From contig JAFSJE010000063.1 of NCBI GenBank assembly GCA_017439425.1, positions 1 to 40,683 of the forward strand: DNA of 40,683 bases. Direction: 5' to 3'. This DNA comes from Oscillospiraceae bacterium (lineage in GTDB: Bacteria; Bacillota; Clostridia; Oscillospirales; Oscillospiraceae). Below the pieces are notes generated by a model that saw nothing but the letters and a program-made list of their open reading frames with translations, had not been told where the DNA came from and ran no database searches. Below are positions 33,185 through 40,544 of this stretch, piece after piece (the first letter of the stretch is position 1; every line of letters starts with the position of its first letter). The translations under genes and the position numbers were made by a program.

Positions 33185-33279
33185 AAATGCCATGTTTTTC
33201 CACCCCGCTATGCGGCGGGAAAAACGGCTTTGATTTCAATAAAGGTTGAGCTTACCTTTTACCTCAATATATAAGTATT

Positions 33280-33306
33280 GCCTGCTTATTTTTAAAATAA
33301 GCAGGC
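33280..33306 (-). terminator. Hairpin between yqhY and nusB
   Basis: Perfect 12-bp stem with arms GCCTGCTTATTT, loop of 3, ten bases after the yqhY stop. The following RNA reads AAUACUUAUAU, so the U-tract is poor and termination may be partial, allowing yqhY-nusB readthrough. Confidence 0.5.
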
Positions 33307-33318
33307 TTAATGGCGAGA

Positions 33319-33675
33319 TTATTTAAGGTCGATGCCCACAACGTGGACGTTGACCTCGCTCACCTTGACGCCCGTAACAGTTTCCACGTTGGAAACCACG
33401 TTTTTCTGAACGTCAGAGGCGGTTTTATGGACGGAAACGCCCATCTTTGCAAGAATATAGACCTCAATGCCGACGGAATCGTCCTCAGCAAAGGAAAGTC
33501 TGATGCCCTTGGAAACGTTTTTCTTGCCGAAAATATCAGTGCTCTCCCAGGCAAGAGCTGCCACGCCCTCGGTCTCGGTGACTGCGCGGGCGGCGACGAC
33601 GCTGATAACGTCAACGGATACGTTTACGTTTCCCTTGTCGGTGGTGATAGTGATGTATTCCTTGTTTTCACCCAT
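33319..33675 (-). CDS. yqhY: Asp23/Gls24 family protein (YqhY)
   Basis: A 118-residue protein with the Asp23 fold: GNVNVSVDVISVVAARAVTETEGVAAL, then GIRLSFAEDDSVGIEVYILAKMGVSVHKTASDVQKNVVSNVETVTGVKVSEVNVHVVGI. In Bacillus YqhY lies next to nusB downstream of accBC and affects acetyl-CoA carboxylase; accBC are absent here, with spoIIIAH as the upstream neighbour. ATG 33675 is preferred to GTG 33684 because GGAG lies 10 bases upstream. Confidence 0.92.
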   Translation of the reverse strand: MGENKEYITITTDKGNVNVSVDVISVVAARAVTETEGVAALAWESTDIFGKKNVSKGIRLSFAEDDSVGIEVYILAKMGVSVHKTASDVQKNVVSNVETVTGVKVSEVNVHVVGIDLK

Positions 33676-33715
33676 GGTATTCACTCTCCAAAGTGCAATA
33701 TTGCTTAATATGGGA

Positions 33716-33724
33716 ATTATATCA
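33716..33724 (-). promoter_or_regulatory. Extended -10 promoter for yqhY
   Basis: On the minus strand TGATATAAT (33724-33716), an extended -10 element with perfect TATAAT; the -35 region is weak (TTTATT). It lies between spoIIIAH and yqhY and would give a vegetative promoter separate from the sporulation operon. Confidence 0.72.
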
Positions 33725-33752
33725 CACCTTGCGGGAAAAATAAAGAGTTTTT

Positions 33753-34322
33753 TTACTTAACTTCCGATACTCTCAGCTCAGCGGCTGAATATCCGGTTTC
33801 CGACAACACCGTGTCGGTTATTTTTGCCACTGCAACACCCGTGAGACCGCCCTCGCAGGCAACCGAAACCGTGACATGGTCGTCTGTCATGCAAACTACG
33901 CAGTCCTGAAAGCCCTTTGAGATTATCTGGCTCTCAAGCTCGCCCTCCTTCGCCGTGCGGTCAGCAAGCAAGGTAAGCTTCATTGCGGCCTCAGTGAGCG
34001 CCTCCTGGGCTATTCCGTCTGTCGAGGCTATTACCTCGAGCGCGCCGGCTGCCTCGGCTCTCGCGGTCTCGCGGGCAAGGCGTATTGCGCTGAACTCCTC
34101 TCTCTGGCTCTTTGTCAGGCTCGATACCGGCTCCGGCTCAGCCTCCGGCTCCTCTGTGACAGTATAGTAGAGCTCGCTGCCCTCGGGGATGACCTCATCC
34201 TCCGTCACCGTCGGTGCAGAAGCTTCCCTGACATTCTGGTCGTAGCGCCAGTTGAGATACACCGCCGTTCCCACGAAAACCAGCACCGTAAAGAATACAA
34301 GTCCTCTTTTTACCGCTTTCAT
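33753..34322 (-). CDS. spoIIIAH: Stage III sporulation protein AH
   Basis: A 189-residue mother-cell membrane protein. One N-terminal membrane helix (about 8-24, GLVFFTVLVFVGTAVYLNW) is followed by an acidic, Pro/Glu-rich linker and a YscJ/FliF-like ring-building domain (SQREEFSAIRLARETARAEAAGALEVIAS to CVVCMTDDHVTVSVACEGGLTGVAVAKITDTV). SpoIIIAH binds SpoIIQ across the two forespore membranes. Last gene of the operon, coupled to spoIIIAG by ATGA. Confidence 0.95.
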   Translation of the reverse strand: MKAVKRGLVFFTVLVFVGTAVYLNWRYDQNVREASAPTVTEDEVIPEGSELYYTVTEEPEAEPEPVSSLTKSQREEFSAIRLARETARAEAAGALEVIASTDGIAQEALTEAAMKLTLLADRTAKEGELESQIISKGFQDCVVCMTDDHVTVSVACEGGLTGVAVAKITDTVLSETGYSAAELRVSEVK

Positions 34323-34672
34323 AGTTCTCCACCCTTCATATTGATTACGCTTATCCTGTCAAGCTTCAGGCCCGTGAGCCTCGAAACAGCTTCCGTCACC
34401 GTAAGCCTCACGCTCGCGCTCGAAGCGCCGTCGCAGACCACCGCGCAGCCGTAAAGCACGCCGTCGCGCTCGCCGAGCATTACCTTTACCCTGCCGACCC
34501 CCTCACAGGACGAGAGAATCGCCTCTATCCTCGCCTCCTCGCTCCTCCCGGTCTGAGCAGGCTCGGTTTTTGCACTCTTCGCCGCCGTCGGAAGGAGCAT
34601 TAGCGCGATCCCGACCGCAAGCACAAGCAGCACAGCCTTGTTTTTCTTCAGAAATTCCGTCAGTTTATCCAT
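34319..34672 (-). CDS. spoIIIAG: Stage III sporulation protein AG
   Basis: A 117-residue protein with one membrane helix (about residues 12-29, AVLLVLAVGIALMLLPTA) and a ring-forming domain (ARIEAILSSCEGVGRVKVMLG, SVRLTVTEAVSRLTGLKLDRISVINMKG). It is shorter than Bacillus SpoIIIAG (about 229), lacking much of the beta-barrel insertion. ATG 34672 (MDKLTEFLKKNK) is chosen over the longer frame to 34798, which would run deep into spoIIIAF; it overlaps spoIIIAF by 13 bases. Confidence 0.92.
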   Translation of the reverse strand: MDKLTEFLKKNKAVLLVLAVGIALMLLPTAAKSAKTEPAQTGRSEEARIEAILSSCEGVGRVKVMLGERDGVLYGCAVVCDGASSASVRLTVTEAVSRLTGLKLDRISVINMKGGEL

Positions 34673-35109
34673 TCCTGCCGCTCCTTCGGTATCATCAGCT
34701 CCCCCGCGATATACTCGCCGATTCTCACTCTGTCGGCGCTCTTTACCTCGCCCTCGAGCCGGACGGAATAGGGATACCAGTAGCCCTCGTCCGACCACCG
34801 GGCGGTCACGCCGGCAGACAGTTCGAGCCCGAGGGCTCTCGCTCTTTCCAAAATATATTCACCCAGCCGCTTTTCTATGATAAATCTTGTCTCGCTCCGC
34901 GCCTCCTCCATGCTTATTGCAGGCACAGTGCTCTCCGGAAGCGACGGTGCAATAAACGGTATCGCCTCTCTGAGTGATAAGAGCGCCGAAATGAGCGCGA
35001 GCGCGCAGGCGAGGCGCGTGACCTTTCTGTACGGTCCATCCGGTGTGAGCCGTACTGCCGCCGCCGCGATCATCGCAGTTCCGACGAGCCTCATTATCCA
35101 CTCCCGCAT
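34660..35109 (-). CDS. spoIIIAF: Stage III sporulation protein AF
   Basis: A 149-residue membrane protein: MREWIMRLVGTAMIAAAAVRLTP and a second hydrophobic segment VTRLACALALISALLSL, then a soluble domain of the ring-building type (RFIIEKRLGEYILERARALGLE to YSVRLEGEVKSADRVRIGEYIAGEL). ATG 35109 shares its A with the TGA of spoIIIAE (TGATG). Part of the SpoIIIA channel complex in the mother-cell membrane. Confidence 0.92.
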   Translation of the reverse strand: MREWIMRLVGTAMIAAAAVRLTPDGPYRKVTRLACALALISALLSLREAIPFIAPSLPESTVPAISMEEARSETRFIIEKRLGEYILERARALGLELSAGVTARWSDEGYWYPYSVRLEGEVKSADRVRIGEYIAGELMIPKERQEWIN

Positions 35110-36149
35110 CACGTCACCGTCCCCATGAAGCCCGCAACGCATATAAAGAGCGCAAGCGCGCTCACCGCCGCAGTCGCCGCGGCGTAACCGATTGCCGTTC
35201 CGATATCCGAGATGAGCCGCGTTATCTCCGGCCCTGCGACTATCTGTGCAAGCGAGGAGGCGAGCTTGTAGCCGAGGTAGTTTGCCGCAGCCGTCACTAA
35301 CGGCGTGTATGCGAGTGCAAGGATGACGAGTATGCCGAAAACTCCCGTGGTGTTTTTCAATACGGCAAAGCTCCCCGCCACCGCCTCGGAGGCGTCCGAG
35401 ATCGTGCGTCCTACCACCGGAACGAGGGTTGAGAGCGCAGTACGCGCCGCCTTTACGGCCGCTTCATCAGCCGCTCCGGAAACGATCTTCGTAAAGCCTA
35501 TCGCGGCCGTAAACGCCGTGGAAAGCCCGATAATAAGCCACCTTGCAGTGCGCGAAAGCATTTCAAAAACTCCCCTCAGCGCTCCGTCGAACGCCGCGGA
35601 AGCCGTCGCCACCGCTACAAGGACGGAAATGAGCGGGATTATAAATCTCTCCGCCGCCGCGAGAACGACGTTTATGCAGAGCGTCGCCGCAGCAAGATTT
35701 GCAGAGGCCGATGCCGGAGCGCCGGATGCCGCCGCCGCAGAGGCGACAGTCGGCAAAAGCGCTGAAGAATACGCGCGTATGTCAGCACAAAGCTCGGCAA
35801 GCGAGCCGATTATCCCGCCAACGCCTGAGCCCGCAGCAGCCGTTATTCCGAGCACTCCCGCTATCTTTGCCGCTCCCGCGCCGCTCCTTCCGAGGCTCAC
35901 GGTATCCCCGAGCGAGGCAAGCACCGCGCAGATAAGCACCGCCGATGCGTTTTTCATCGCCCTCGCAATCGGCTCAGTCAGTCCGTCAAGCATACGCTGA
36001 CCGATGCTTCTGAGCACGCTTTCCGGGTCGAGCACATCGCCCGCTTCAATATCGCCGATTATCGGCTTTGCCGCATCCGGAATTTCCTCGGCCGAGGCGC
36101 AGGGAGCAAGGAAAAAGCACAGGATTATCAGCACAATTATTCTCTTCAC
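35109..36149 (-). CDS. spoIIIAE: Stage III sporulation protein AE
   Basis: A 346-residue polytopic protein: an N-terminal signal-like segment (KRIIVLIILCFFLAPCASAEE), then several hydrophobic helices rich in Ala and Gly, including FTKIVSGAADEAAVKAARTALSTLVPVVGRTISDASEAVAGSF, the family's most conserved stretch. The start is GTG 36149 with GGAG 9 bases upstream, overlapping the spoIIIAD stop in GTGA; the longer open frame to 36311 lies in another gene. It is the largest membrane subunit of the SpoIIIA complex. Confidence 0.94.
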   Translation of the reverse strand: MKRIIVLIILCFFLAPCASAEEIPDAAKPIIGDIEAGDVLDPESVLRSIGQRMLDGLTEPIARAMKNASAVLICAVLASLGDTVSLGRSGAGAAKIAGVLGITAAAGSGVGGIIGSLAELCADIRAYSSALLPTVASAAAASGAPASASANLAAATLCINVVLAAAERFIIPLISVLVAVATASAAFDGALRGVFEMLSRTARWLIIGLSTAFTAAIGFTKIVSGAADEAAVKAARTALSTLVPVVGRTISDASEAVAGSFAVLKNTTGVFGILVILALAYTPLVTAAANYLGYKLASSLAQIVAGPEITRLISDIGTAIGYAAATAAVSALALFICVAGFMGTVT

Positions 36150-36529
36150 AGCCCGCTCCTTATCGCATCGAGGCACATTCGCAGAAGCGGAAGCGCTGAC
36201 CACAGTCCCGCCGCAACGCCCAAAAGCTCCACGCTCGACGCCGCCGCGCCCATGCCGCTGTCGCGCAGTATGTCCGCGCCGAAGCGCGCGAGAATTCCGA
36301 TTGCCACGCATTTCAGCACCGCCGTGATTACCCCCGTCTGCAAATTTGCGTCCTCCGCGAGCATAAACAGCTCGTCCGTAAGCTCTCTGAGCGGCTCAAG
36401 CGCCGTCCACATCGCGAATAGCGCCGCAGAAACGGCGATCAGGAGCGCAAAGACCGGATTATCGCGCCGTATCGTGACCGCCAGCGCCGCCGCAATGAGG
36501 CTCACGGCGATGGCTCTCACCGCCGCCAT
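36146..36529 (-). CDS. spoIIIAD: Stage III sporulation protein AD
   Basis: A 127-residue, four-helix hydrophobic protein related to SpoIIIAC; FALLIAVSAALFAMWTALEPLRELTDELFMLAEDANLQTGVITAVLKCVAIGILARFGADILRDSGM is the conserved core (residues about 29-95). Starts at ATG in TAATG overlap with spoIIIAC. Confidence 0.95.
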   Translation of the reverse strand: MAAVRAIAVSLIAAALAVTIRRDNPVFALLIAVSAALFAMWTALEPLRELTDELFMLAEDANLQTGVITAVLKCVAIGILARFGADILRDSGMGAAASSVELLGVAAGLWSALPLLRMCLDAIRSGL

Positions 36530-36723
36530 TATAGTCCGAAGAGGCTTTTAATAAGGTCGAAAAGCCCCGATATCTCGCGCACGATCACCATCAGCACCAC
36601 GATAAGCCCCGCTATCGTCGTCATAAGCGCCTGCTCATCGCGCCCGGAGCGGCTCAAGAGAATATTCAGCACCGCCACGAGTATGCCGACGGCGGCTATT
36701 TTGAAAATGAGGTCAACCTCCAT
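36529..36723 (-). CDS. spoIIIAC: Stage III sporulation protein AC
   Basis: A 64-residue protein with two membrane helices, normal length for SpoIIIAC: DLIFKIAAVGILVAVLNILLSRSGRDEQALMTTIAGLIVVLMVIVREI. Lies 16 bases after spoIIIAB and overlaps spoIIIAD by one base. Confidence 0.95.
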   Translation of the reverse strand: MEVDLIFKIAAVGILVAVLNILLSRSGRDEQALMTTIAGLIVVLMVIVREISGLFDLIKSLFGL

Positions 36724-36739
36724 GTAATGCCTCTTTCGT

Positions 36740-37171
36740 TCAGATAAGTAAAATTACCGCCAGCGCACCGGCAGTCGCAGACAGCGCCAGCGCAAGGCGC
36801 GTATCCCGCTCCTTTTTATTCCTCAGTACGCTGAGCTTAGTCTCAGCCTCGTAAATAGCGCGGTCAAAGGCGGCGGCCTTTGCCTCCTCGTCTATACTGC
36901 TGAGGTAATTGCCGAGTTCACCGAGCGCAGGAGCTTCGGCCCAAGCCCTCCATCGCTCGGAAAACGGCGCCTCAGTGTTTTCAAGCTCGATTCCGCACTC
37001 TCCGAGCGCCTCATTGATCGGAAGCCTTGCGCTCATTACGAGGCTTCTGAGCCTTGTGAGCCGATAGAGCTCGCTCTCCGCTTTCCTCACGCTCTCGCCC
37101 ATCTCGCGCACCGCCGCAATTCCGAGGAGTATCGACGACGCCATTATCGCAAAAGCGCCGATAAGCTTCAA
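36740..37171 (-). CDS. spoIIIAB: Stage III sporulation protein AB
   Basis: A 143-residue protein with membrane helices at both ends and a helical soluble middle; it resembles type II secretion GspF in architecture. The start is TTG 37171, overlapping the spoIIIAA stop in TTGA. Conserved segments: LSRLRSLVMSARLPINEALGECG-like RLRSLVMSARLPI and FSERWRAWAEAPALGELGNYLSSID. Confidence 0.92.
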   Translation of the reverse strand: MKLIGAFAIMASSILLGIAAVREMGESVRKAESELYRLTRLRSLVMSARLPINEALGECGIELENTEAPFSERWRAWAEAPALGELGNYLSSIDEEAKAAAFDRAIYEAETKLSVLRNKKERDTRLALALSATAGALAVILLI

Positions 37172-38025
37172 ACTATCGCCGCCTCCGTGTATTTCCTGCC
37201 ATTGCCTATGATTATCGCCCGCTCAAAAATCCGCTCATTGAAAAGCGCGCGGTATAAGGGCTTCTCACCGAGCTCCTCAAGGCTGTCGGCATGGACTGTC
37301 GCGTATACCTTCACTCCGCAGTGCGCCGCCGCGCTGACTGCGGACACGTCCTCCGGCGCGGTTATCTCGTCGAGGGCTATGACCTGCGGATTCATGCTCC
37401 GTATGAGCATCATTGCAGCCCGCGCCTTCGGAACGCCGTCGATTATGTCGGTTCTGCGCCCGAGGTCCATCGTCGGCGTCCCCTCCCAGAAGCAGGCGAG
37501 CTCCCCGCGCTCGTCGCATACGGATACGCGGTATTTTTCGCCCGTGAGCCGTATAAGGTCGCGCAGAAGTGTGGTCTTTCCTCCGCCGGGCGGGCTGAGG
37601 ATCAGCGTTGAGAGCGGCTTTTCCCGTAAAAGCGGCTCGGCGCAGCCGCGTATCTCGCGTGAAATGCGGATATCGAGCCCTGTGAGCCTCATCAGTCCTC
37701 CCTCTCCATACTGCCCCGCAAGTCCGACGCGATAGCCGCCCTTCGCAGTGACAAATCCCTCCGAGATCCGCTCGCGCGAGGCGTAGGCGCTCGCGCCGGT
37801 GCAGAGCTCAAAGGCGTAGTCGAGGTCGCGCCGCGTGATCTTGTCGCCGCCGCGGTCGCGCTCGCCGTCGGGAAAGGTAAAGGAAAGGCTCTCGCCTATT
37901 CTTAGGCGTATCTCCTCGCACTCCTCCCTCTCCTGCCTGCCGAGCTCCCGCGCCCTCTCGCGCATGGCGTAGGGTAAAAGCATCACCGCTCTGTCAAACC
38001 TCTCGACCTTAACGCTTCCTTCCAT
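37168..38025 (-). CDS. spoIIIAA: Stage III sporulation protein AA (secretion-type ATPase)
   Basis: A 285-residue AAA-type ATPase related to type II/IV secretion motors, which powers the SpoIIIA-SpoIIQ feeding tube. Walker A is TLILSPPGGGKTTLLRDLIRL, followed by VSVCDERGELACFWEG, a Walker B-like VIALDEITAPEDV and AHCGVKVYATVHADSLEEL. ATG 38025 is preferred to GTG 38034 because AGGAG then lies 8 bases upstream. First gene of the complete spoIIIAA-AH operon, preceded by a sigma-E-like promoter. Confidence 0.95.
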   Translation of the reverse strand: MEGSVKVERFDRAVMLLPYAMRERARELGRQEREECEEIRLRIGESLSFTFPDGERDRGGDKITRRDLDYAFELCTGASAYASRERISEGFVTAKGGYRVGLAGQYGEGGLMRLTGLDIRISREIRGCAEPLLREKPLSTLILSPPGGGKTTLLRDLIRLTGEKYRVSVCDERGELACFWEGTPTMDLGRRTDIIDGVPKARAAMMLIRSMNPQVIALDEITAPEDVSAVSAAAHCGVKVYATVHADSLEELGEKPLYRALFNERIFERAIIIGNGRKYTEAAIV

Positions 38026-38046
38026 CTTGTCCACTCCTCTCGCCTA

Positions 38047-38075
38047 ATACTATGACGGCAGGCAAAAAAATATGA
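38047..38075 (-). promoter_or_regulatory. Candidate sigma-E promoter for spoIIIA
   Basis: On the minus strand TCATATT (38075-38069), a 14-base spacer and CATAGTAT (38054-38047), close to the sigma-E pattern (ATATT-N14-CATACANT). spoIIIA is a sigma-E operon in Bacillus. The -35 element lies in the terminator of the upstream spo0A-type gene. Confidence 0.6.
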
Positions 38076-38092
38076 CCCCGCTTGGGGGTCAT
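38063..38092 (-). terminator. Terminator after the spo0A-type gene
   Basis: Minus-strand RNA: AUGACCCC (38092-38085), 5-base loop, GGGGUCAU (38079-38072), then AUUUUUUUGCC. Canonical intrinsic terminator 12 bases after the stop. Confidence 0.93.
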
Positions 38093-38104
38093 AAATTATT
38101 ACAT

Positions 38105-38860
38105 TCACATTCTTCTCTTATCGTTCTCGTGCTTCAGATAGAGCTTGTCCGCGATCATCGCGATGAACTCCGAATTTGTCGGCTTTCCCTTCAGTCCTGA
38201 AACAGTATAGCCGAAGTAGCGCTGCAGAACGTCGACATCGCCTCTGTCCCAGGCTACCTCAATGGCGTGGCGTATCGCACGCTCAACGCGGCTCGGAAGG
38301 GTGCTGAATCTGCGCGCGACCTCGGGATACAGCTCCTTTGTGACGGCGTTTATAAGGCGCATATCCTTTACGGTCAGCACTATCGACTCTCTGAGGTACT
38401 GATAGCCCTTTATGTGCGCCGGAATGCCGATTTCGTGGATTATCTCGGTGACCTCGCCGATGAGCCGAAGGTCACGGCTGTACTCCTCGTCGATGGCGCG
38501 AAGCCTCGAGAGCGCCTGGGAGAGCCTGTCACTTATTTCACTCTCGTCAAAGTCTGCGGTAAAAAGCTTCACTCCGAGCGCCTTCGCCCTCTCCGGCTGG
38601 CAGTTAACAAGAATGATCTCCGGCCTTTCGCGTATCGGGAGGCTCTCCCGCCAATCCGTCAGCTCCTGCGCGTCCTTCCCGAGCGAGACGGCGTCAGCGA
38701 GGATTATATCAGCCCGCTTCTCAGCCGCCTCACGCGCAGCGCCCTTCTCACAAGAGCCTGATAAAGCCGTAAGCTCGCGGTTTTCACCCGCGATTTCGCA
38801 GGCTCGCGCAGTCTCCTCCTCGCTTCCCATTATTACAAGTACGGTTTGTGTATTTTCCAT
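38105..38860 (-). CDS. spo0A: Spo0A-type sporulation regulator with degenerate receiver domain
   Basis: A 251-residue response-regulator-like protein. The C-terminal DNA-binding domain (about 128-247) is fully Spo0[41 protein letters not shown] and [16 protein letters not shown]. The receiver domain is strongly altered: the acidic pair (D10, D11 in Bacillus) is I10/M11, the Thr is N86 and the conserved Lys of KPFD is A102, while D56 (LADAV) remains. Normal phosphorelay activation is therefore doubtful. ATG 38860 has GGAGGAA upstream; the longer frame is not used. It is divergent from spoIVB instead of following it. Another canonical Spo0A may exist elsewhere. Confidence 0.88.
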   Translation of the reverse strand: MENTQTVLVIMGSEEETARACEIAGENRELTALSGSCEKGAAREAAEKRADIILADAVSLGKDAQELTDWRESLPIRERPEIILVNCQPERAKALGVKLFTADFDESEISDRLSQALSRLRAIDEEYSRDLRLIGEVTEIIHEIGIPAHIKGYQYLRESIVLTVKDMRLINAVTKELYPEVARRFSTLPSRVERAIRHAIEVAWDRGDVDVLQRYFGYTVSGLKGKPTNSEFIAMIADKLYLKHENDKRRM

Positions 38861-38907
38861 GTCAAATTCCTCCAAAATGTATTTCCCACGCCCTTGCAAG
38901 CAGATAT

Positions 38908-38936
38908 AAATTACCACATATTGGAAATTATTGCAA
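38908..38936 (-). promoter_or_regulatory. Candidate promoter of the spo0A-type gene
   Basis: On the minus strand TTGCAA (38936-38931), 17-base spacer, TAATTT (38913-38908): a moderate sigma-A match about 48 bases upstream of the ATG. A palindrome (38938-38957) lies directly upstream of the -35 box. Confidence 0.55.
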
Positions 38937-38937
38937 G

Positions 38938-38957
38938 CATAAATTTGGTAATTTATG
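38938..38957. promoter_or_regulatory. Operator-like palindrome in the spo0A-spoIVB interval
   Basis: CATAAATT-N4-AATTTATG, 8-base perfect arms, one base upstream of the -35 box of the spo0A-type promoter and in the shared intergenic region. The geometry suits a dimeric regulator; none can be named. Confidence 0.45.
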
Positions 38958-39070
38958 GAATTTTTTTACAATGCCCGAGACTTAACCAATTTGTGCCTCG
39001 CTTCGCGGTTTTTCCCTCAGATATACGGCGCGCGGCGGGATATAATAAGCATTCGGAAAGGAGTGAAAAT

Positions 39071-40045
39071 ATGAAAAAAACGATAAAAATCGCCGTGGCA
39101 GCCCTCGTTCTGAGCCTCTTAAGCGTTCCCGCGCTCGCGTGGGATATGCCGACTGAGCTGGTTCCCGTCGGCGAGGTGCGCGGTATAACGGTCGGCACCG
39201 GACTTGTGATAACCGACCTCGGTGAGAAGAACGGACACTCTCCGGCGCGTGAGGCTGGTCTTCTGCCCGGCGACAAGCTGATCTCTCTCGGCGGAAAGAG
39301 GCTTGAGAGCGCAGGCGACCTCGTAGGCGCGGTCGCGGAATCCGACGGAGCCCTTATCGCCGTCTGCGAGCGCGGCGGAGAGGAGTTTACAGCCACGATC
39401 GAGCCTTACCGAACAGGCGGTGAGTGCTATATCGGCGTGTGGATTCGCGACGGTATCTCCGGCATAGGGACGGTCACCTTCTACGACCCCGCCTCCGGCG
39501 TTTTCGGCGCGCTCGGGCATCCCGTCTCAGACGAGAGCATCGGAGACCGCGGCGAGATGCGCGACTGCGAGCTCACCGGTGTTCTGCGCGGAAAACCCGG
39601 CGAGCCGGGAGAGCTTACGGGCGAGGTCGGCGAGAGCGTTCTCGGCTCGATAACCGTCAATTCCGCCGTCGGCATCTTCGGTACTATGGACTTAACCGGC
39701 TTTGAGGGAGCAATACCCGTCTCTCACTCGGCGCATACCGGTCAGGCAGAGATCATAGCCTCCCCCGACGGAGCCAGACACCGCTATACTATCGAGATCA
39801 CGCGGGTCTATCCGGAAGCTGAAGGAGCAAAAAGCATGATGGTGCGCGTGACCGATCCGGAGCTTATCGCCATGACCGGCGGCATCGTTCAGGGTCTCAG
39901 CGGCAGTCCGATAGTGCAGGACGGAAAGCTCGTCGGAGCGGTGACGCACGTTCTCATTTCCGACCCGACCCGCGGGTACGCGGTTTCTATCGGGCGTATG
40001 CTCGAGGAATGCGCCGAGCGCGGCATCTACGAGCCGGCAGCATAA
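39071..40045 (+). CDS. spoIVB: SpoIVB serine peptidase (PDZ, family S55)
   Basis: Forespore protease that crosses into the intermembrane space and triggers pro-sigma-K processing. The 324-residue product has a signal/anchor segment (residues 4-23), a PDZ domain (about 36-110, with SPAREAGLLPGDKLISLGGK) and the S55 domain with histidine H150 in FGALGHPVSDESIG and the catalytic serine in IVQGLSGSPIVQDGKLVGAVTHV (275-280). It is about 100 residues shorter than Bacillus SpoIVB. ATG 39071 has AAAGGAG 7 bases upstream; the open frame extends further 5' without support. It is the only gene I call on the plus strand; no convincing sigma-F/G promoter was found. Confidence 0.95.
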   Translation: MKKTIKIAVAALVLSLLSVPALAWDMPTELVPVGEVRGITVGTGLVITDLGEKNGHSPAREAGLLPGDKLISLGGKRLESAGDLVGAVAESDGALIAVCERGGEEFTATIEPYRTGGECYIGVWIRDGISGIGTVTFYDPASGVFGALGHPVSDESIGDRGEMRDCELTGVLRGKPGEPGELTGEVGESVLGSITVNSAVGIFGTMDLTGFEGAIPVSHSAHTGQAEIIASPDGARHRYTIEITRVYPEAEGAKSMMVRVTDPELIAMTGGIVQGLSGSPIVQDGKLVGAVTHVLISDPTRGYAVSIGRMLEECAERGIYEPAA

Positions 40046-40082
40046 AAATGTGCCGCAGCTTTTTTGCTGCGGCACTGTTTGT
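40045..40082. terminator. Bidirectional terminator between spoIVB and ohrR
   Basis: Arms GTGCCGCAGC (40050-40059) and GCTGCGGCAC (40066-40075) with a 6-base T loop. Plus-strand RNA continues UGUUUGU, minus-strand RNA continues AUUUUUAUG, so it serves both converging genes, better for ohrR. Confidence 0.88.
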
Positions 40083-40087
40083 ACATA

Positions 40088-40516
40088 TTATTCGGTTTCC
40101 AGCACCTTATAAAGGAGTCTGTAAAGTTCCTTAGCCTCTTCAGGCTCAAGGGCGACGCAATCTGACATTCTCTCGGGAATCAGGACAGCCCTTTTTTTGA
40201 GCTCCTCACCGGCTTCGGTGATGGTCACGTTCAGGTTGCGCTCATCCTCCTCACTGCGGCGGCGGGTAAGATAACCCTTCTGCTCAAGCTTTTTCAGAAG
40301 CGGCGTGAGCGTTCCGCTGTCGAGATACAGACTGCTGCCGAGCTCCTTGACGGTTACGGATTTTTTCTCCCACAGCACCATCATGGTGATGTACTGGGTG
40401 TAGGTCAGATCGATCTCGTCAAGAAACGGCTTATAGCGCTTGATGATTTCCCTGGAGCAGGCATAGAGCGGGAAGCAGATCTGGTTTTTAAGTTTAAGGC
40501 TGTCATAATTAGGCAT
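40088..40516 (-). CDS. ohrR: OhrR-type MarR family regulator
   Basis: A 142-residue winged-helix regulator. The N-terminal LKLKNQICFPLYACSREI has the peroxide-sensing cysteine of OhrR (C14 in QICF); then LDEIDLTYTQYITMMVLWEKKSVTVKELGSSLYLDSGTLTPLLKKLEQKGYLTRRRSEEDERNLNVTIT spans the DNA-binding helix and the wing. OhrR proteins repress ohr peroxidases until oxidised by organic hydroperoxides; no ohr gene lies inside the window. GAGGGTGA precedes the ATG. A palindrome ATAAATATTTAT (40531-40542) 15 bases upstream of the start could be its own operator. Confidence 0.9.
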   Translation of the reverse strand: MPNYDSLKLKNQICFPLYACSREIIKRYKPFLDEIDLTYTQYITMMVLWEKKSVTVKELGSSLYLDSGTLTPLLKKLEQKGYLTRRRSEEDERNLNVTITEAGEELKKRAVLIPERMSDCVALEPEEAKELYRLLYKVLETE

Positions 40517-40530
40517 ACGGTCACCCTCTT

Positions 40531-40542
40531 ATAAATATTTAT
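40531..40542. promoter_or_regulatory. Possible OhrR/MarR operator
   Basis: Perfect 12-base palindrome ATAAATATTTAT upstream of ohrR. MarR regulators often bind AT-rich palindromes at their own promoter; position supports autoregulation, but the sequence is short and AT-rich. Confidence 0.35.
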
Positions 40543-40544
40543 GG

